Source of the DNA: JAXMAZ01 sp046350115
GTDB taxonomy: Bacteria > Planctomycetota > Planctomycetia > Gemmatales > Gemmataceae
Direction: 5' to 3'
Assembly (NCBI GenBank): GCA_046350115.1
Contig: JAXMAZ010000002.1
Coordinates: 744,001-808,000 of the forward strand
Length of the DNA stretch: 64,000 nucleotides
Numbering within the stretch: the stretch's first letter is position 1; each line of letters opens with the position of its first letter. Below, in pieces: positions 1-8,424 of this stretch. Below the pieces are notes generated by a model. It had not been told where the DNA came from. It was given only the letters and a program-made list of their open reading frames with translations, and did no database searches. The translations under genes and the position numbers were made by a program.

Positions 1-1242
1 GCCGCTTACGAGGCCTGGCTCGCCACCACCCCGCCCGGCTGGCCGGCCGACCTCGCCCGCCGGGCCAGGGCGACCGTCCTGCACCGGATGGGCCGCAACG
101 CCCAACAGCAGGCGGATGCCCCGCACCGCGAGCTGCACGACCTGTTCGAGGCGTATTTCGCCCGGGACCGCCGGCCGAAGTCGCCGCCGGCTGACCCGGC
201 GAAGTTCTGGCGGCAGGCCGCCGTCCTCGCCCCGGACTGGGTCGCCCCGGCCCAGGACTTGTTCCACCGGCTGATCGGCCAGGGGAAGGTCGAAGATGCC
301 GAGGCGGTCGCCCGGACGCTGCTGGAGCACCGGCCGAACGCTCTACCCGTGTTGGATGCTCTGGCCGGGCAATTGGCCCGGCAGGGACGAGCTGCCGACG
401 CCCACGAGCTGCGGGCGAAGGCGCTGGCCGCCAACCCGCTCGACCAGCGGTTGCGGGTGTTGTCCGCCCACGCCGCCCTCGGGCTGGCCCGGCATCTCCT
501 GATCGACGGCGACCCGTCTGCGGCCGATCGGGTGTTGACCGAGGCTGCCGGGCTGTGCGAGGAGCACACCCCAACCGGGTGGAAGGCTCTAGGAAGCGTG
601 GTCGCCTGCAAGCTCCGCCGCTCGGCCGACGCTGATCGGCTCCGGGCTGAGGCGGTGGCCGTCCCCGGCGGCCGGCTGGCGGCGACGCTCTTCCTCGCTG
701 TCGATGCGCTGCTCGCCAAGCTGAAGCCGGCCGAGCGAAAGCCGCTGGACGCCGCGTTGGCTGAAGCGCTCGCCGGCCCGGCGACGCCGCTCGAAGCCAA
801 CCTCCTGTATGCCGCCTGGGACCAGTACCATTTGGAGGGCGTCAGCTACCGCGGGCAGAAGACCCAGGAGAAGAAGATCGAGGAGGTGATCGTCCGCTCC
901 GCGGAGTCGGCCGCCCCCGAGTTCGACTTCGAGAACCTGGCCCGCGGGGTGGCCATGCGGCAGGAGTGGAAGCGGCTGGCCAAGCTGGCGGCCCCGCTGC
1001 GGTCCCGGTTCCCGGCCAACCCGGTCTTCCCGCTGCTCCTGGCCGAGATGGAGTTCACCCTGGCGGATGGGCTGCCTCGGCCGCACAAGGTCGCCGGCCT
1101 GTTGCGGGCTGCCCTTGCCGCCGCCGAGCGCAGCCCGGAGCTGCGGCACAAAGAACTGCTGCCCCGGATCAAGAAACTACAACACGACGCCGTCCACCCG
1201 GCGTACTTCGACGACTTCTTCGGGGCCGACCCGCTGGTGTGA
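1..1242 (+). CDS. TPR-type helical repeat protein (5' truncated)
   Basis: The frame is open from the first base, so the N-terminus lies outside the window and 413 codons are visible. The protein is Ala/Leu-rich and helical, with paired-helix spacing typical of tetratricopeptide repeats (for example around visible residues 95-150, where A-x-x-L-A-x-Q and A-L-A-x-N-P patterns recur). No signal peptide or catalytic motif is visible. It ends three bases before a J-domain-like gene and is followed by GrpE-like and Hsp70 genes, so a scaffold or client-adaptor role in a dedicated chaperone module is likely; that role is inferred from context. The first internal ATG is at 88, but the coding signal extends upstream of it. 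Confidence 0.7.
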   Translation, partial: AAYEAWLATTPPGWPADLARRARATVLHRMGRNAQQQADAPHRELHDLFEAYFARDRRPKSPPADPAKFWRQAAVLAPDWVAPAQDLFHRLIGQGKVEDAEAVARTLLEHRPNALPVLDALAGQLARQGRAADAHELRAKALAANPLDQRLRVLSAHAALGLARHLLIDGDPSAADRVLTEAAGLCEEHTPTGWKALGSVVACKLRRSADADRLRAEAVAVPGGRLAATLFLAVDALLAKLKPAERKPLDAALAEALAGPATPLEANLLYAAWDQYHLEGVSYRGQKTQEKKIEEVIVRSAESAAPEFDFENLARGVAMRQEWKRLAKLAAPLRSRFPANPVFPLLLAEMEFTLADGLPRPHKVAGLLRAALAAAERSPELRHKELLPRIKKLQHDAVHPAYFDDFFGADPLV

Positions 1243-1245
1243 CCC

Positions 1246-1545
1246 ATGCCCACCCCCTACGACATCCTCGGCCTGCCGCCGGACGCCCCCGACGAGGCGA
1301 TCCGCCAGCGGTACTTGCAGCTCACCCGGGAGTTCCCGCCGGAACAGCACCCGCAACGGTTCGCCGCCGTCCGGGCGGCTTACGAGAAGATCAAGGACAT
1401 CGACGCCCGGGTGCGGTATCGGCTGTTCGACGCCGGGGCCGACGACTCCGTGGACGCGATCATCGAGGAAGCCGCATGTCCGACGCCCCGCCGCCGGTTC
1501 GGGCTGAGCCAACTGCTGATGGCCGCCGGGATGTCCGCCCGCTGA
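1246..1545 (+). CDS. J-domain-like co-chaperone lacking HPD
   Basis: A 99-residue protein whose first ~60 residues follow a J domain: YDILGL at the N-terminus, then helix II with IRQRY, a loop, and helix III with AAYEKIKD, then YRLF. The HPD tripeptide that stimulates Hsp70 ATPase is missing; the loop reads FPPEQHP. The C-terminus (LSQLLMAAG) is a short helix without zinc-finger or substrate domains. It starts three bases after the upstream TPR gene and overlaps the GrpE-like gene by 70 bases, so the genes are probably translated as one operon. It may recruit the downstream Hsp70 without classical ATPase stimulation. The J fold is well supported; the activity is not. Confidence 0.75.
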   Translation: MPTPYDILGLPPDAPDEAIRQRYLQLTREFPPEQHPQRFAAVRAAYEKIKDIDARVRYRLFDAGADDSVDAIIEEAACPTPRRRFGLSQLLMAAGMSAR

Positions 1546-2201
1546 CCCCAGCCCGGATCGACGCGGTGCTGGCCGACTTCCGCCGCTGGCTGGAGTCACT
1601 GGCCGACGCCGGCGGGGTCGCCCCCGGCCGCCCGCCCGAGCCGGTGGACCTGGGGATGCTGGTCGGCCAGTTCACGGCCCTGCGGCACGAGGTCAACCTG
1701 CAAACCCGGGCGAGCCGGGCCGCCGTCGAGCAGAACGCCGAGACAGTGAAGCAACTGGCCGCCGCGACCGCCCCGACGGATGTGGCCGGGGTGCAGCGGC
1801 CGCTGGTGAAAGCGCTGATAGACATCGCTGACGTCTTGGTCATCGGGCTGCGGCAGGTGGAACAGGCCGTCGCCGGGTTGGAGGCCGCTCCCGAACCGCC
1901 GCGGCCCGGCTTCCTGGCCCGGCTGTTCGCCTCACCGGCTGCGGCGCCGTCAATCCAACCGCGGCTCGCTGGCGTCGCCGATGGCTACGCCCTCAGCCTG
2001 CGGCGGGTGGAACGGGCGCTGGCGGGCGCCGGGCTGGAGGCGGTCGAGTGCGTCGGCCGGCCGTTCGACCCGGAGCGGATGGAGGTGGTCGAGGCGGTCG
2101 CCGCTGACGCCCCGACCGGCACCGTGATCGAAGAGGTCCGCCGCGGGTATCGGTGGAACGGCACCCTGTTCCGCTACGCTCAGGTGAAGGTAGCCCGATA
2201 A
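1476..2201 (+). CDS. GrpE-like nucleotide exchange factor
   Basis: 241 residues. The middle has a helical region (LRHEVNLQTRASR) like the GrpE dimer helices, followed by the GrpE beta-domain signature: GLEAVECVGRPFDPERMEVVE, then G-T-V-I-E-E-V-R-R-G-Y and a V-K-V-A end. GrpE releases ADP from Hsp70; the gene stands directly before an Hsp70 gene, so it probably serves that partner rather than being the housekeeping copy. The chosen ATG overlaps the J-like gene by 70 bases in another frame; a GTG at 1566 would shorten the overlap and keep the whole conserved region. A linker with PRPGFLARLFASP separates the helix from the beta domain and is longer than in E. coli GrpE. Confidence 0.8.
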   Translation: MSDAPPPVRAEPTADGRRDVRPLTPARIDAVLADFRRWLESLADAGGVAPGRPPEPVDLGMLVGQFTALRHEVNLQTRASRAAVEQNAETVKQLAAATAPTDVAGVQRPLVKALIDIADVLVIGLRQVEQAVAGLEAAPEPPRPGFLARLFASPAAAPSIQPRLAGVADGYALSLRRVERALAGAGLEAVECVGRPFDPERMEVVEAVAADAPTGTVIEEVRRGYRWNGTLFRYAQVKVAR

Positions 2202-2204
2202 GCA

Positions 2205-2315
2205 ATGGCACGCGGATGACGCAGATCATCCGAACGCGGATTTCCGCAGATCAGAACTAAATCTGGATTTGATCCGCGTGAATCTGCGTTGAAATCCGCG
2301 TCGTCCGCGTGCCAT
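2205..2315. repeat. Long imperfect palindrome, family A copy 1
   Basis: About 111 bp forming one long imperfect inverted repeat: the left end ATGGCACGCGGATGACGCAG pairs with the right end ending GTCGTCCGCGTGCCAT. It begins four bases after the GrpE-like stop codon and ends 15 bases before the Hsp70 ATG, in the 5' leader of hsp70 within an operon. Related copies lie at 7234-7351 and 45706-45817. Confidence 0.9.
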
Positions 2316-2329
2316 ACAGGACAGCAAGC

Positions 2330-4135
2330 ATGGCCGAGATCATCGTCGGGATCGACCTGGGGACCACCAACAGCGAGGTGGCCGTCGTCACCGACGGCCG
2401 GCCGCGGGTCATCCCCGTGGACGGCGACCCGATCCTGCCGTCCGTCGTCGGGCTGGCGGACGACGGACGGCTGCTCGTCGGCAAGCCGGCCCGCAACCAG
2501 TGGGTGCTCGCCCCGGACCGCACCGCCAAGTCGATCAAGCGGAAGATGGGCCAGGACGCGACGGTGACGCTGGGAACCCAGAAGTTCCGCCCGCAGGAGG
2601 TGTCGGCGATCATCCTCCGCAAGCTGAAGGAGACCGCCGAGCGCGACCTCGGCCAGCCGGTGCGGAAGGCGGTCGTCACCGTCCCGGCGTACTTCAACGA
2701 CACCCAGCGGCAGGCCACCCGGGAGGCGGGCGAGCTGGCCGGGTTGGAGGTCGTCCGCATCCTGAACGAGCCGACCGCCGCCGCCCTCACCTACGACCCG
2801 CACCCGGACCGGACCGAGCGGTTCCTGGTGTACGACCTGGGCGGCGGGACGTTCGACGTGAGCGTCGTCCAGGCCGAGGGCGGGGTGTTCGAGGTGCTGG
2901 CCAGCCACGGCGACACCCAGCTCGGCGGGGACGACTTCGACGACCTGCTCCGCAATCACCTGGCGGCCGAATTCCAGGACATGTACGGGGTGGATTTGCG
3001 GGCCGAACGGGTGACGAACGCCCGTCTGCTGCAAGCCGCGGAGGCGGCCAAGCGGCAGTTGTCCGACCACCCGTTCGCCCGGGTGGAGGAGGAGTTCATC
3101 GCCGAGAAGGACGGGGTGCCGCTGCACCTGAACACCGAGGTCGAGCGGGCCGAGTACGAGGCGCTCATCCGCCCGCTGATCGACCAGACGATGGCCTGCG
3201 TCCAGCGGGCCTTGGACGACGCCCGGCTGACCGCTTCCCAAATCGACCGCGTCGTCCTGGTCGGCGGCAGCACCCGCACCCCGCTGATCGGCCAACTCCT
3301 GGAAGACCGGCTCGGCCAGCCGGCCCACCGGGAGGTCCACCCCGACCTGTGCGTGGCGATGGGGGCGGCGGTGCAGGCGGCGCTCGTCAGCGGGGCGGAC
3401 GTGGGGGCGGTGCTGGTGGACATCACCCCGCACACCCTGGGCATCAAGTGCCTGGACTACCCGGACGAGTACACCCGCCGGCCGAACGAGTTCAAGTTCG
3501 CCCCGATCATCCCCCGGAACACCCCGCTGCCGGCCAGCCGCAGCGAGGCGTTCTGCACCGTCGCCGACAGCCAGCCGACGGTCGAGGTGGACATCTACCA
3601 GGGGGAGAGCGGGGACGTGCGGCGGAACCACCGGGTCGGCAAGTTCCTGGTCGAAGGGCTGGCCCGGGTGCCGGCCGGCAACCAAATCCTCGTCCAACTG
3701 GAATTGACGCTGGACGGCACATTAAAAGTGTCCGCTCGGGAGAAGGGGACTGGCTTACAGAAGCAGGTGACGATCGAGAACGCCCTGGCCCGGTACGCCC
3801 TGGAGGAGCGGTCGGCCGCCCGGGAGCGGCTCAACCGGCTGTGGCGGTCGGAGGAGGTGTCGGCCGAGGAGCCGCACGCGCCGGCCAACCGGCTCGGGTT
3901 CGACGCCCCTCAACTGGCCCCCGGTCCGGCCGAGGGGCAGCGGGAGGTGGTGAACGCGAAGGCGCTGCTGGAGAAGGCGGATCGGATTAAGGAGGTGGCG
4001 TCCGACGACGACAAGGCGGAACTGGACCGGCTGGCCGAGCGGGTGCGGGTGGCGATGGCCGACCGGGCCTGGGGCGACCTGCAGACGGCGTGCAACGAAC
4101 TGGCCGACGTGCTGTTCTACCTGGAAGACGTCTGA
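2330..4135 (+). CDS. Hsp70 (DnaK-like) chaperone
   Basis: 601 residues. The ATPase domain is complete: phosphate-1 motif GIDLGTTNSEVAVV at the N-terminus, connect-1 region VPAYFNDTQRQAT, LNEPTAAALTYD, phosphate-2 VYDLGGGTFDVSVV and adenosine motif VVLVGGSTRTPLI. A beta-sandwich substrate domain follows (ITPHTLGIK onward) and a short helical lid ends the protein; there is no EEVD-type tail and it is shorter than DnaK (about 638). The ATG at 2330 is preferred because GID follows three residues later; a GTG at 2309 is possible but lies inside the palindrome. With the J-like and GrpE-like genes upstream it completes a dedicated chaperone triad. The Shine-Dalgarno is weak (AGG), and the upstream palindrome could control translation. 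Confidence 0.92.
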   Translation: MAEIIVGIDLGTTNSEVAVVTDGRPRVIPVDGDPILPSVVGLADDGRLLVGKPARNQWVLAPDRTAKSIKRKMGQDATVTLGTQKFRPQEVSAIILRKLKETAERDLGQPVRKAVVTVPAYFNDTQRQATREAGELAGLEVVRILNEPTAAALTYDPHPDRTERFLVYDLGGGTFDVSVVQAEGGVFEVLASHGDTQLGGDDFDDLLRNHLAAEFQDMYGVDLRAERVTNARLLQAAEAAKRQLSDHPFARVEEEFIAEKDGVPLHLNTEVERAEYEALIRPLIDQTMACVQRALDDARLTASQIDRVVLVGGSTRTPLIGQLLEDRLGQPAHREVHPDLCVAMGAAVQAALVSGADVGAVLVDITPHTLGIKCLDYPDEYTRRPNEFKFAPIIPRNTPLPASRSEAFCTVADSQPTVEVDIYQGESGDVRRNHRVGKFLVEGLARVPAGNQILVQLELTLDGTLKVSAREKGTGLQKQVTIENALARYALEERSAARERLNRLWRSEEVSAEEPHAPANRLGFDAPQLAPGPAEGQREVVNAKALLEKADRIKEVASDDDKAELDRLAERVRVAMADRAWGDLQTACNELADVLFYLEDV

Positions 4136-4137
4136 CC

Positions 4138-4860
4138 ATGACCGACGATGAGCGAGCGCTGCTGGCCGCCGTCGCCGCCGCCCCGGCGGACGACGTGCCC
4201 CGGCTGGTGTACGCCGACTGGCTGGACGAGCACGGCCGGCCGGAGCGAGCCGAGTTCATCCGCCTGCAAATCGCCTGGCACCGGGCGCTGACCGACCCGG
4301 TGTGGTTCCACACCCGCAACCACTACTACAACCGGCTCCAGGACCATAGCTGGAAGCACGGACTTGCGAAGTGCGAGGACCGGCCGCCGCTGTTCAATGG
4401 GGTGGTGTGGGAGGCGCATTGCCGGGGGTTCGTCGGCACCGTAATCGTCAGCGCCCAGAGCCTGGACGTGCCGCTGACCGAGGTGCTGACTTCGACGACC
4501 GCCCCGCTCGACCACCTGGACTTCCGCTACCTTAACTCGGCCGGGCTGACCAAGCTGACGGACGCGATCCCCCGGCTGGCGGTCCGGCAGGTAGCGGTTA
4601 ATCAGGTCTACGACTGGCCGCCGGGTTCCGTGATCGACCTCGCCGGGGACACCCTGCGGCTGGCGATAGCCGACTGGCCGCCGGCGGTCGAAGTGCTGCG
4701 GCTCGGCCCGGTCTTCCCACCCGGCTCGGTCGCCCCGTTCCTGCCCATCCCGACGAGCCGCTATCTGCCTCGCCTCGACCTGCGGGCGGTCCGCGGCCTG
4801 TCGGACGCCGACCGCCTCCGGCTCCGCACCCGCTTCGGCGACCGGGTGCTTTTGCCGTGA
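4138..4860 (+). CDS. Repeat-companion domain (TIGR02996-type) protein
   Basis: 240 residues. The N-terminal ~50 residues (DERALLAAVAAAPADDVPRL, then VYADWLDEHG and RAEFIRLQ) match the repeat-companion domain that is abundant in Gemmataceae. The remainder has weak leucine-rich character (LDHLDFRYLNSAGLTKLTDA) and ends with another Leu-rich segment, consistent with LRR-like protein interaction. It starts two bases after the Hsp70 stop, so it is almost certainly co-transcribed with the chaperone genes. No catalytic motif is visible. Function is unknown; an adaptor or client role is an inference. Confidence 0.75.
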   Translation: MTDDERALLAAVAAAPADDVPRLVYADWLDEHGRPERAEFIRLQIAWHRALTDPVWFHTRNHYYNRLQDHSWKHGLAKCEDRPPLFNGVVWEAHCRGFVGTVIVSAQSLDVPLTEVLTSTTAPLDHLDFRYLNSAGLTKLTDAIPRLAVRQVAVNQVYDWPPGSVIDLAGDTLRLAIADWPPAVEVLRLGPVFPPGSVAPFLPIPTSRYLPRLDLRAVRGLSDADRLRLRTRFGDRVLLP

Positions 4861-4871
4861 CTGAACGGACC

Positions 4872-5437
4872 TCAGACTTGGGCGGACACCCTCCGACGCC
4901 GCCACGCCCCGCCGGCGACGCTCGCCGTTCCCAGAACCGCCAGGGTGAGGGTGGTCGGCTCGGGCACGGCCGTGGGGGTCGCCTCCAGGGTGATCACCGC
5001 GCTCGAGCCCGGCCCCCATCCGGACCCGTCGAGCACCATCGACACCGAGGTGCCGGTGAACGAGATGTCCGACTGGGTGAACCCGCTGACCGGGCCGAAA
5101 GTCTGGAGCGTGGCCCCGGTGATCAGGCTGGGGGGGCGTTCCAGTTCAGGTCGCTGAGAACATACAACTCGCCCGCCCCCATACTGAGACCGCCCCCGTT
5201 CACGTAGTTCAGCGTGATCGTTGTATCACCCACGTCGACCGAGAAGAACGCCCCAAAACCGGCTAACGACAGGGTGAACTCGCTGCCCGCCCCAACGACC
5301 GCCGAGGTTGGGGTTGAGACCCAGATGCCGGGGGTGATAGTGCTGGTGACGGTGTCACCGATCAAACCGGCCTGGGAGCCCGACGGGGCGAGCAAGGCGG
5401 CGGCCGACACGGCCGCCAGAAGGACACGAATCGACAC
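4872..5437 (-). pseudogene. PEP-CTERM exported protein, frameshifted at a G7 tract
   Basis: The minus strand encodes a signal peptide (MSIRVLLAAVSAAALLAPSG) and a beta-rich secreted domain of about 104 residues, which stops at 5123-5125. In the adjacent frame the coding signal continues and ends with a PEP-CTERM sorting tail: VPEPTTLTLAVLG, a hydrophobic stretch, then WRRRR. The frames meet at a run of seven G (5130-5136); one more base (or two fewer) would join them into about 190 residues. The start is a GTG at 5435-5437 with a GAGGG Shine-Dalgarno seven bases upstream. PEP-CTERM proteins are anchored and processed by exosortase. The shift may be a sequencing error, phase variation or real decay. 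Confidence 0.75.
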
Positions 5438-5692
5438 TTTACCGCCCTCACAACAGGGGGCTAGATTTGCGATGGAAGGACAGGCTCGTTCGAATGCAAC
5501 TGTGATGCCGCACCCGGCGGCCGACCTTCGCGGCGCCGGAATCGCTGGAGATTAGGCCGGTCGGAGGAATCGCCGCTGGGAATTCAGCGACCCCGGGTTC
5601 GGCTACGTTAACATTCGGGGTTACACCCAGACACTCCGCGCGTCTGCGGGGTTACACCTTCTGGTCAGAGCAAACCGTTTCGCTGAGAACCC

Positions 5693-6001
5693 ATGCCGTC
5701 CCCGATCACCTGCCCCTGTTGCAAGGCGTCGAACGACGCGGCCACCTGCCGGCGTTGCAAGGCCGACCTGTCACTACTGGTCGCGGTTGCGGACCGGCAG
5801 GGGTTTCTGCTATCCCGGGCACGAACCGAGGCGGCCGAGGGCAAGTTCGCCGACGCCTTGCGTTCGCTGGACGAGGCGGAATCGCTTCTTGGCGGGGCGG
5901 ACGTCCGGCAGGCGCGTGCGGCCGTGCTCTTGCTGAGCGGCGAGTTTTCCGCCGCCTGGGCCGTGTATCATGAAGCAACGGCCGTGAGCCGCCCGGGGTA
6001 G
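5693..6001 (+). CDS. Zinc-ribbon plus helical (TPR-like) small protein
   Basis: 102 residues. Two CxxC pairs (C7/C10 and C19/C22) form a zinc ribbon; residues 30-95 form alternating helices (EGKFADALRSLDEAE, FSAAWAVYHEA) resembling one or two TPRs. There is no transmembrane segment. It lies three bases before the REC-GAF gene, so the two probably share a transcript. Such zinc-ribbon/TPR stubs often act as binding adaptors, but no specific function can be assigned here. Confidence 0.6.
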   Translation: MPSPITCPCCKASNDAATCRRCKADLSLLVAVADRQGFLLSRARTEAAEGKFADALRSLDEAESLLGGADVRQARAAVLLLSGEFSAAWAVYHEATAVSRPG

Positions 6002-6004
6002 CCG

Positions 6005-7225
6005 ATGCCCGAGACGGTGCTGATCGTCGACGACGAGGACGGGGTCCGCCGCACCTTCCAGGAGTGGCTGACCGGGATGTCGAACGTCCGCGTCCTGGCC
6101 GCCCCGGACGCCGAAGCTGCCCTCACTTACGCCAACCAGCACCCGATCGACCTGGCCGTCCTCGACTGGAACTTGGGCAGCGGGTCGGACGGGCTGAAGC
6201 TGCTCGAAGACCTGGTCGAGTTTCAGCCGGACATCGTCGCGATTCTCGTCACCGGGTTCGCCAACCAGGCGACGCCGCTGGACGCCCTCCGCATGGGCGT
6301 CCGCGACTACCTGGACAAGAACCAGGACTTGAACCGGGACACCTTCCTGAAGGCCATCAGCCGGCAACTGGAGCGGATCCGCCCGGCCAAGCGGCAGCGG
6401 GAGCTGAACCGGTCGCTGGCCGCGTTCCGGGAGGCGGTGGACAAGGTGCTGCCGCTGGTCCGCGGGGCGGCGGCCCTGAACGACCCGGTGCCGCTGCCAG
6501 ACGCCGTCCACTCGCTGTTCCGCTTCCTCCTCCGGGCGACCGGGGCGAGCGACGGGGCGCTCCTGGTCCGCCACCAACACCCGGACGGCACCGAGTCGAG
6601 TGCCGCCTACGCTGTCGACGGAACCCGCCTCCCCGCGCCGGCGGTGCCGTTCAGCCGGTCGCTGGCGGCCAGCATCGTCAGTCTGCAAGACCCGGCGGTG
6701 ATGACCGACTTCAGCCCGGCGGCGGTCGGGGCGGTCGAGCTGCTGCCGTTCGAGCAGGGGCGGACCTCGCTGCTGGCCGTCCCGCTGCGGGTCGGGGCCG
6801 GGGCGCACGTGGTTTTAGAGCTGTTCGACAAGCCGGTATTCACCGACGCGGACCGCAAGCTGGTGGCCGCCGCCGCCGACATCGGGGCCGAGCTGCTCCG
6901 TCAGGCACTTGCTGAACGGCAGACGCAACGTCTGCTGTTCGACGCGGTGGACGCCGCCCTCAAGGCCAGCGAGGACGTGTCCCAAACGCTCGCCGGGCCG
7001 ACCGACGCCGGCCCCGAGTCTCCGCCCCCGCCGGCCGTGCTGGAGCGGCTGAAGGCTGGGCTGGCCGCCGACGCGAACGCGGTCGCCGACCCGGACACGA
7101 GTCTGCGGCTGGTGGAGGCGGTGCGGGTTCTGGCCGTCCGCCACGGCCCGTTGGCCGTCGATCATTGTGTCGCCCTGGTCGAGAACCTCCGCCGCCTGCT
7201 GGACGGACTCACCGGAACGGACTGA
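6005..7225 (+). CDS. Response regulator with receiver and GAF domains
   Basis: 406 residues. A canonical receiver domain occupies residues 1-120, with acidic residues D9/D10, phospho-acceptor D54 (LAVLDWNLG), T83 (LVTGFA) and K105 (DYLDKN). A GAF-like domain follows at about 155-305 (ATGASDGALLVRH, LLAVPLRVG and a helix LVAAAADIGAELLRQAL), then a helical C-terminal tail to the end. There is no DNA-binding, GGDEF or kinase output domain. No histidine kinase is adjacent; the Ser/Thr kinase-tubulin gene downstream is the nearest signalling partner. A sensor-integrator or adaptor role is likely. Confidence 0.88.
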   Translation: MPETVLIVDDEDGVRRTFQEWLTGMSNVRVLAAPDAEAALTYANQHPIDLAVLDWNLGSGSDGLKLLEDLVEFQPDIVAILVTGFANQATPLDALRMGVRDYLDKNQDLNRDTFLKAISRQLERIRPAKRQRELNRSLAAFREAVDKVLPLVRGAAALNDPVPLPDAVHSLFRFLLRATGASDGALLVRHQHPDGTESSAAYAVDGTRLPAPAVPFSRSLAASIVSLQDPAVMTDFSPAAVGAVELLPFEQGRTSLLAVPLRVGAGAHVVLELFDKPVFTDADRKLVAAAADIGAELLRQALAERQTQRLLFDAVDAALKASEDVSQTLAGPTDAGPESPPPPAVLERLKAGLAADANAVADPDTSLRLVEAVRVLAVRHGPLAVDHCVALVENLRRLLDGLTGTD

Positions 7226-7233
7226 GAGGATAC

Positions 7234-7351
7234 ATGGAACGCGGATGACGCAGATCTCCGAACGCGGATTAACGCGGCTCAGAATACAAAGAGTGATTTA
7301 GTTCTGATCCGGTTTTCATCCGCGTTCTTATCCGCGTACTCCGCGTTCCAT
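7234..7351. repeat. Long imperfect palindrome, family A copy 2
   Basis: About 118 bp inverted repeat: the left end ATGGAACGCGGATGACGCAG pairs with the right end ...TACTCCGCGTTCCAT. The centre contains GATCCGGTTTTC, shared with the copy at 45706-45817. It fills the gap between the REC-GAF gene and the protease gene and ends nine bases before the protease ATG, leaving no room for a normal Shine-Dalgarno. Confidence 0.9.
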
Positions 7352-7359
7352 CGCTTGAA

Positions 7360-8172
7360 ATGCGCGAGCCGACCGTCTTCGACGAGATCTTCGCCCGGCT
7401 GACCCCGGACCGCATCCTCAAAGACCCCCGCGCCACCGGGGACGGGGTGGCCGTCGCGGTCATCGACTCCGGGGTCGAGCGGGGCGTCCTGGAAGCCAAG
7501 TTCCGGGAGCGGGGGCAGGAGATCCGGCCGATCGAAGGGGTGGTGTTCAAGCCCGGTGGAACGGTCCCGTTGCCCTACGACGGCCACCAGTCCAGCCCGC
7601 ACGGCACCACCGTCGCGGACATCATCCTGACCCTGGCCCCTGGGGCGAAGCTGTACTCGGCCGACGTGTTCGGCCCGCAGGGGGTGTGCGAGGTGGAGAC
7701 GGTGATCGCCGCCCTGCACCACGCCATCGACGTGTGGAAGGTGAAGGTGGTCAACCTCTCCCTGGGCGTGCCGGAGCACAAGCTCCAGCAGTTGCCCCGG
7801 CGGAACGCGCTGTTGAAGGCGATCGAGGCGGCGTACTTCGCCGACGTGTTAGTGTTCGCCGCCGCCCACAACGAGCACCCGCTCACCCGCAGCTACCCGG
7901 CCGTGTTCAGCCCGCCGCTCATCTCGGTGGACAAGGGGGTGTTCGACGACCCCCTGCGGTTCGCCTACCAGTTGCGGGAGTCGATCGAGTTCCAGGCCCA
8001 CGGCCGGGGGTACCTGGGGCCGTTCGCCCGGGAGCCGGCGACCAGTTGGGCCACCCCCCACCTGGCCGGGATCGCCGCCCGCATCCTGTCGCTCAAGCCG
8101 GACCTGAAGCCGTTCGAGATCAAGACGGTGCTGTACTGGCTGTTCCGGGCGGCCGGCCAATCCGCTCAGTAG
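7360..8172 (+). CDS. Subtilisin-family (S8) serine protease, cytoplasmic
   Basis: 270 residues with the S8 triad: D36 in AVIDSG, H81 in SPHGTTVAD and S229 in ATSWATPHLAG; the oxyanion Asn is probably N171 (AAAHNE). No signal peptide or propeptide is present, so the enzyme is predicted to be active in the cytoplasm, which is unusual for subtilases. It is shorter than secreted subtilisins and lacks accessory domains. It sits between the REC-GAF regulator and the kinase-tubulin gene, in line with a regulated intracellular protease. No Shine-Dalgarno is visible because the upstream palindrome abuts the ATG. The N-terminal residues FDEIFARLTPDRIL may be a recognition helix. Confidence 0.85.
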   Translation: MREPTVFDEIFARLTPDRILKDPRATGDGVAVAVIDSGVERGVLEAKFRERGQEIRPIEGVVFKPGGTVPLPYDGHQSSPHGTTVADIILTLAPGAKLYSADVFGPQGVCEVETVIAALHHAIDVWKVKVVNLSLGVPEHKLQQLPRRNALLKAIEAAYFADVLVFAAAHNEHPLTRSYPAVFSPPLISVDKGVFDDPLRFAYQLRESIEFQAHGRGYLGPFAREPATSWATPHLAGIAARILSLKPDLKPFEIKTVLYWLFRAAGQSAQ

Positions 8173-8424
8173 CCCGGCGGGTGCCGGGTTTCCCGACAGG
8201 CTTCTCACCGCCAACCCGTCAAAGAAGCGACCCCATCCGCCTCCGTACGGTCGGTTCGGGCGCACGGCTTCCACCCCGCGGGAATCTTGTGCCGGCAGGC
8301 CGAACGAGTCTGCCGGAGATTCCGTCGCTGCCGTTGGACCGGACGCCCCGGATGACCTACGCTTACGCGCCATCCGCCCCGACCGTCGCCCGAGCGCCTG
8401 CTGTCGACTCGCACCGGTGGACCT

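Noticed and set aside
2180..3697. 505-codon minus-strand frame opposite Hsp70
   Set aside because: Antisense shadow with repetitive low-complexity composition; Hsp70 on the plus strand is certain.
5607..5672. Two GGGGTTACACC boxes upstream of the zinc-ribbon gene as operator
   Set aside because: The spacing and context give no clear promoter and no symmetric operator; two 11-base matches are weak evidence.
8173..8424. Gene or riboswitch before the kinase-tubulin gene
   Set aside because: The 252-bp gap shows only short hairpins (for example around CCGGCAG...CTGCCGG) and no coding signal or known riboswitch motif.
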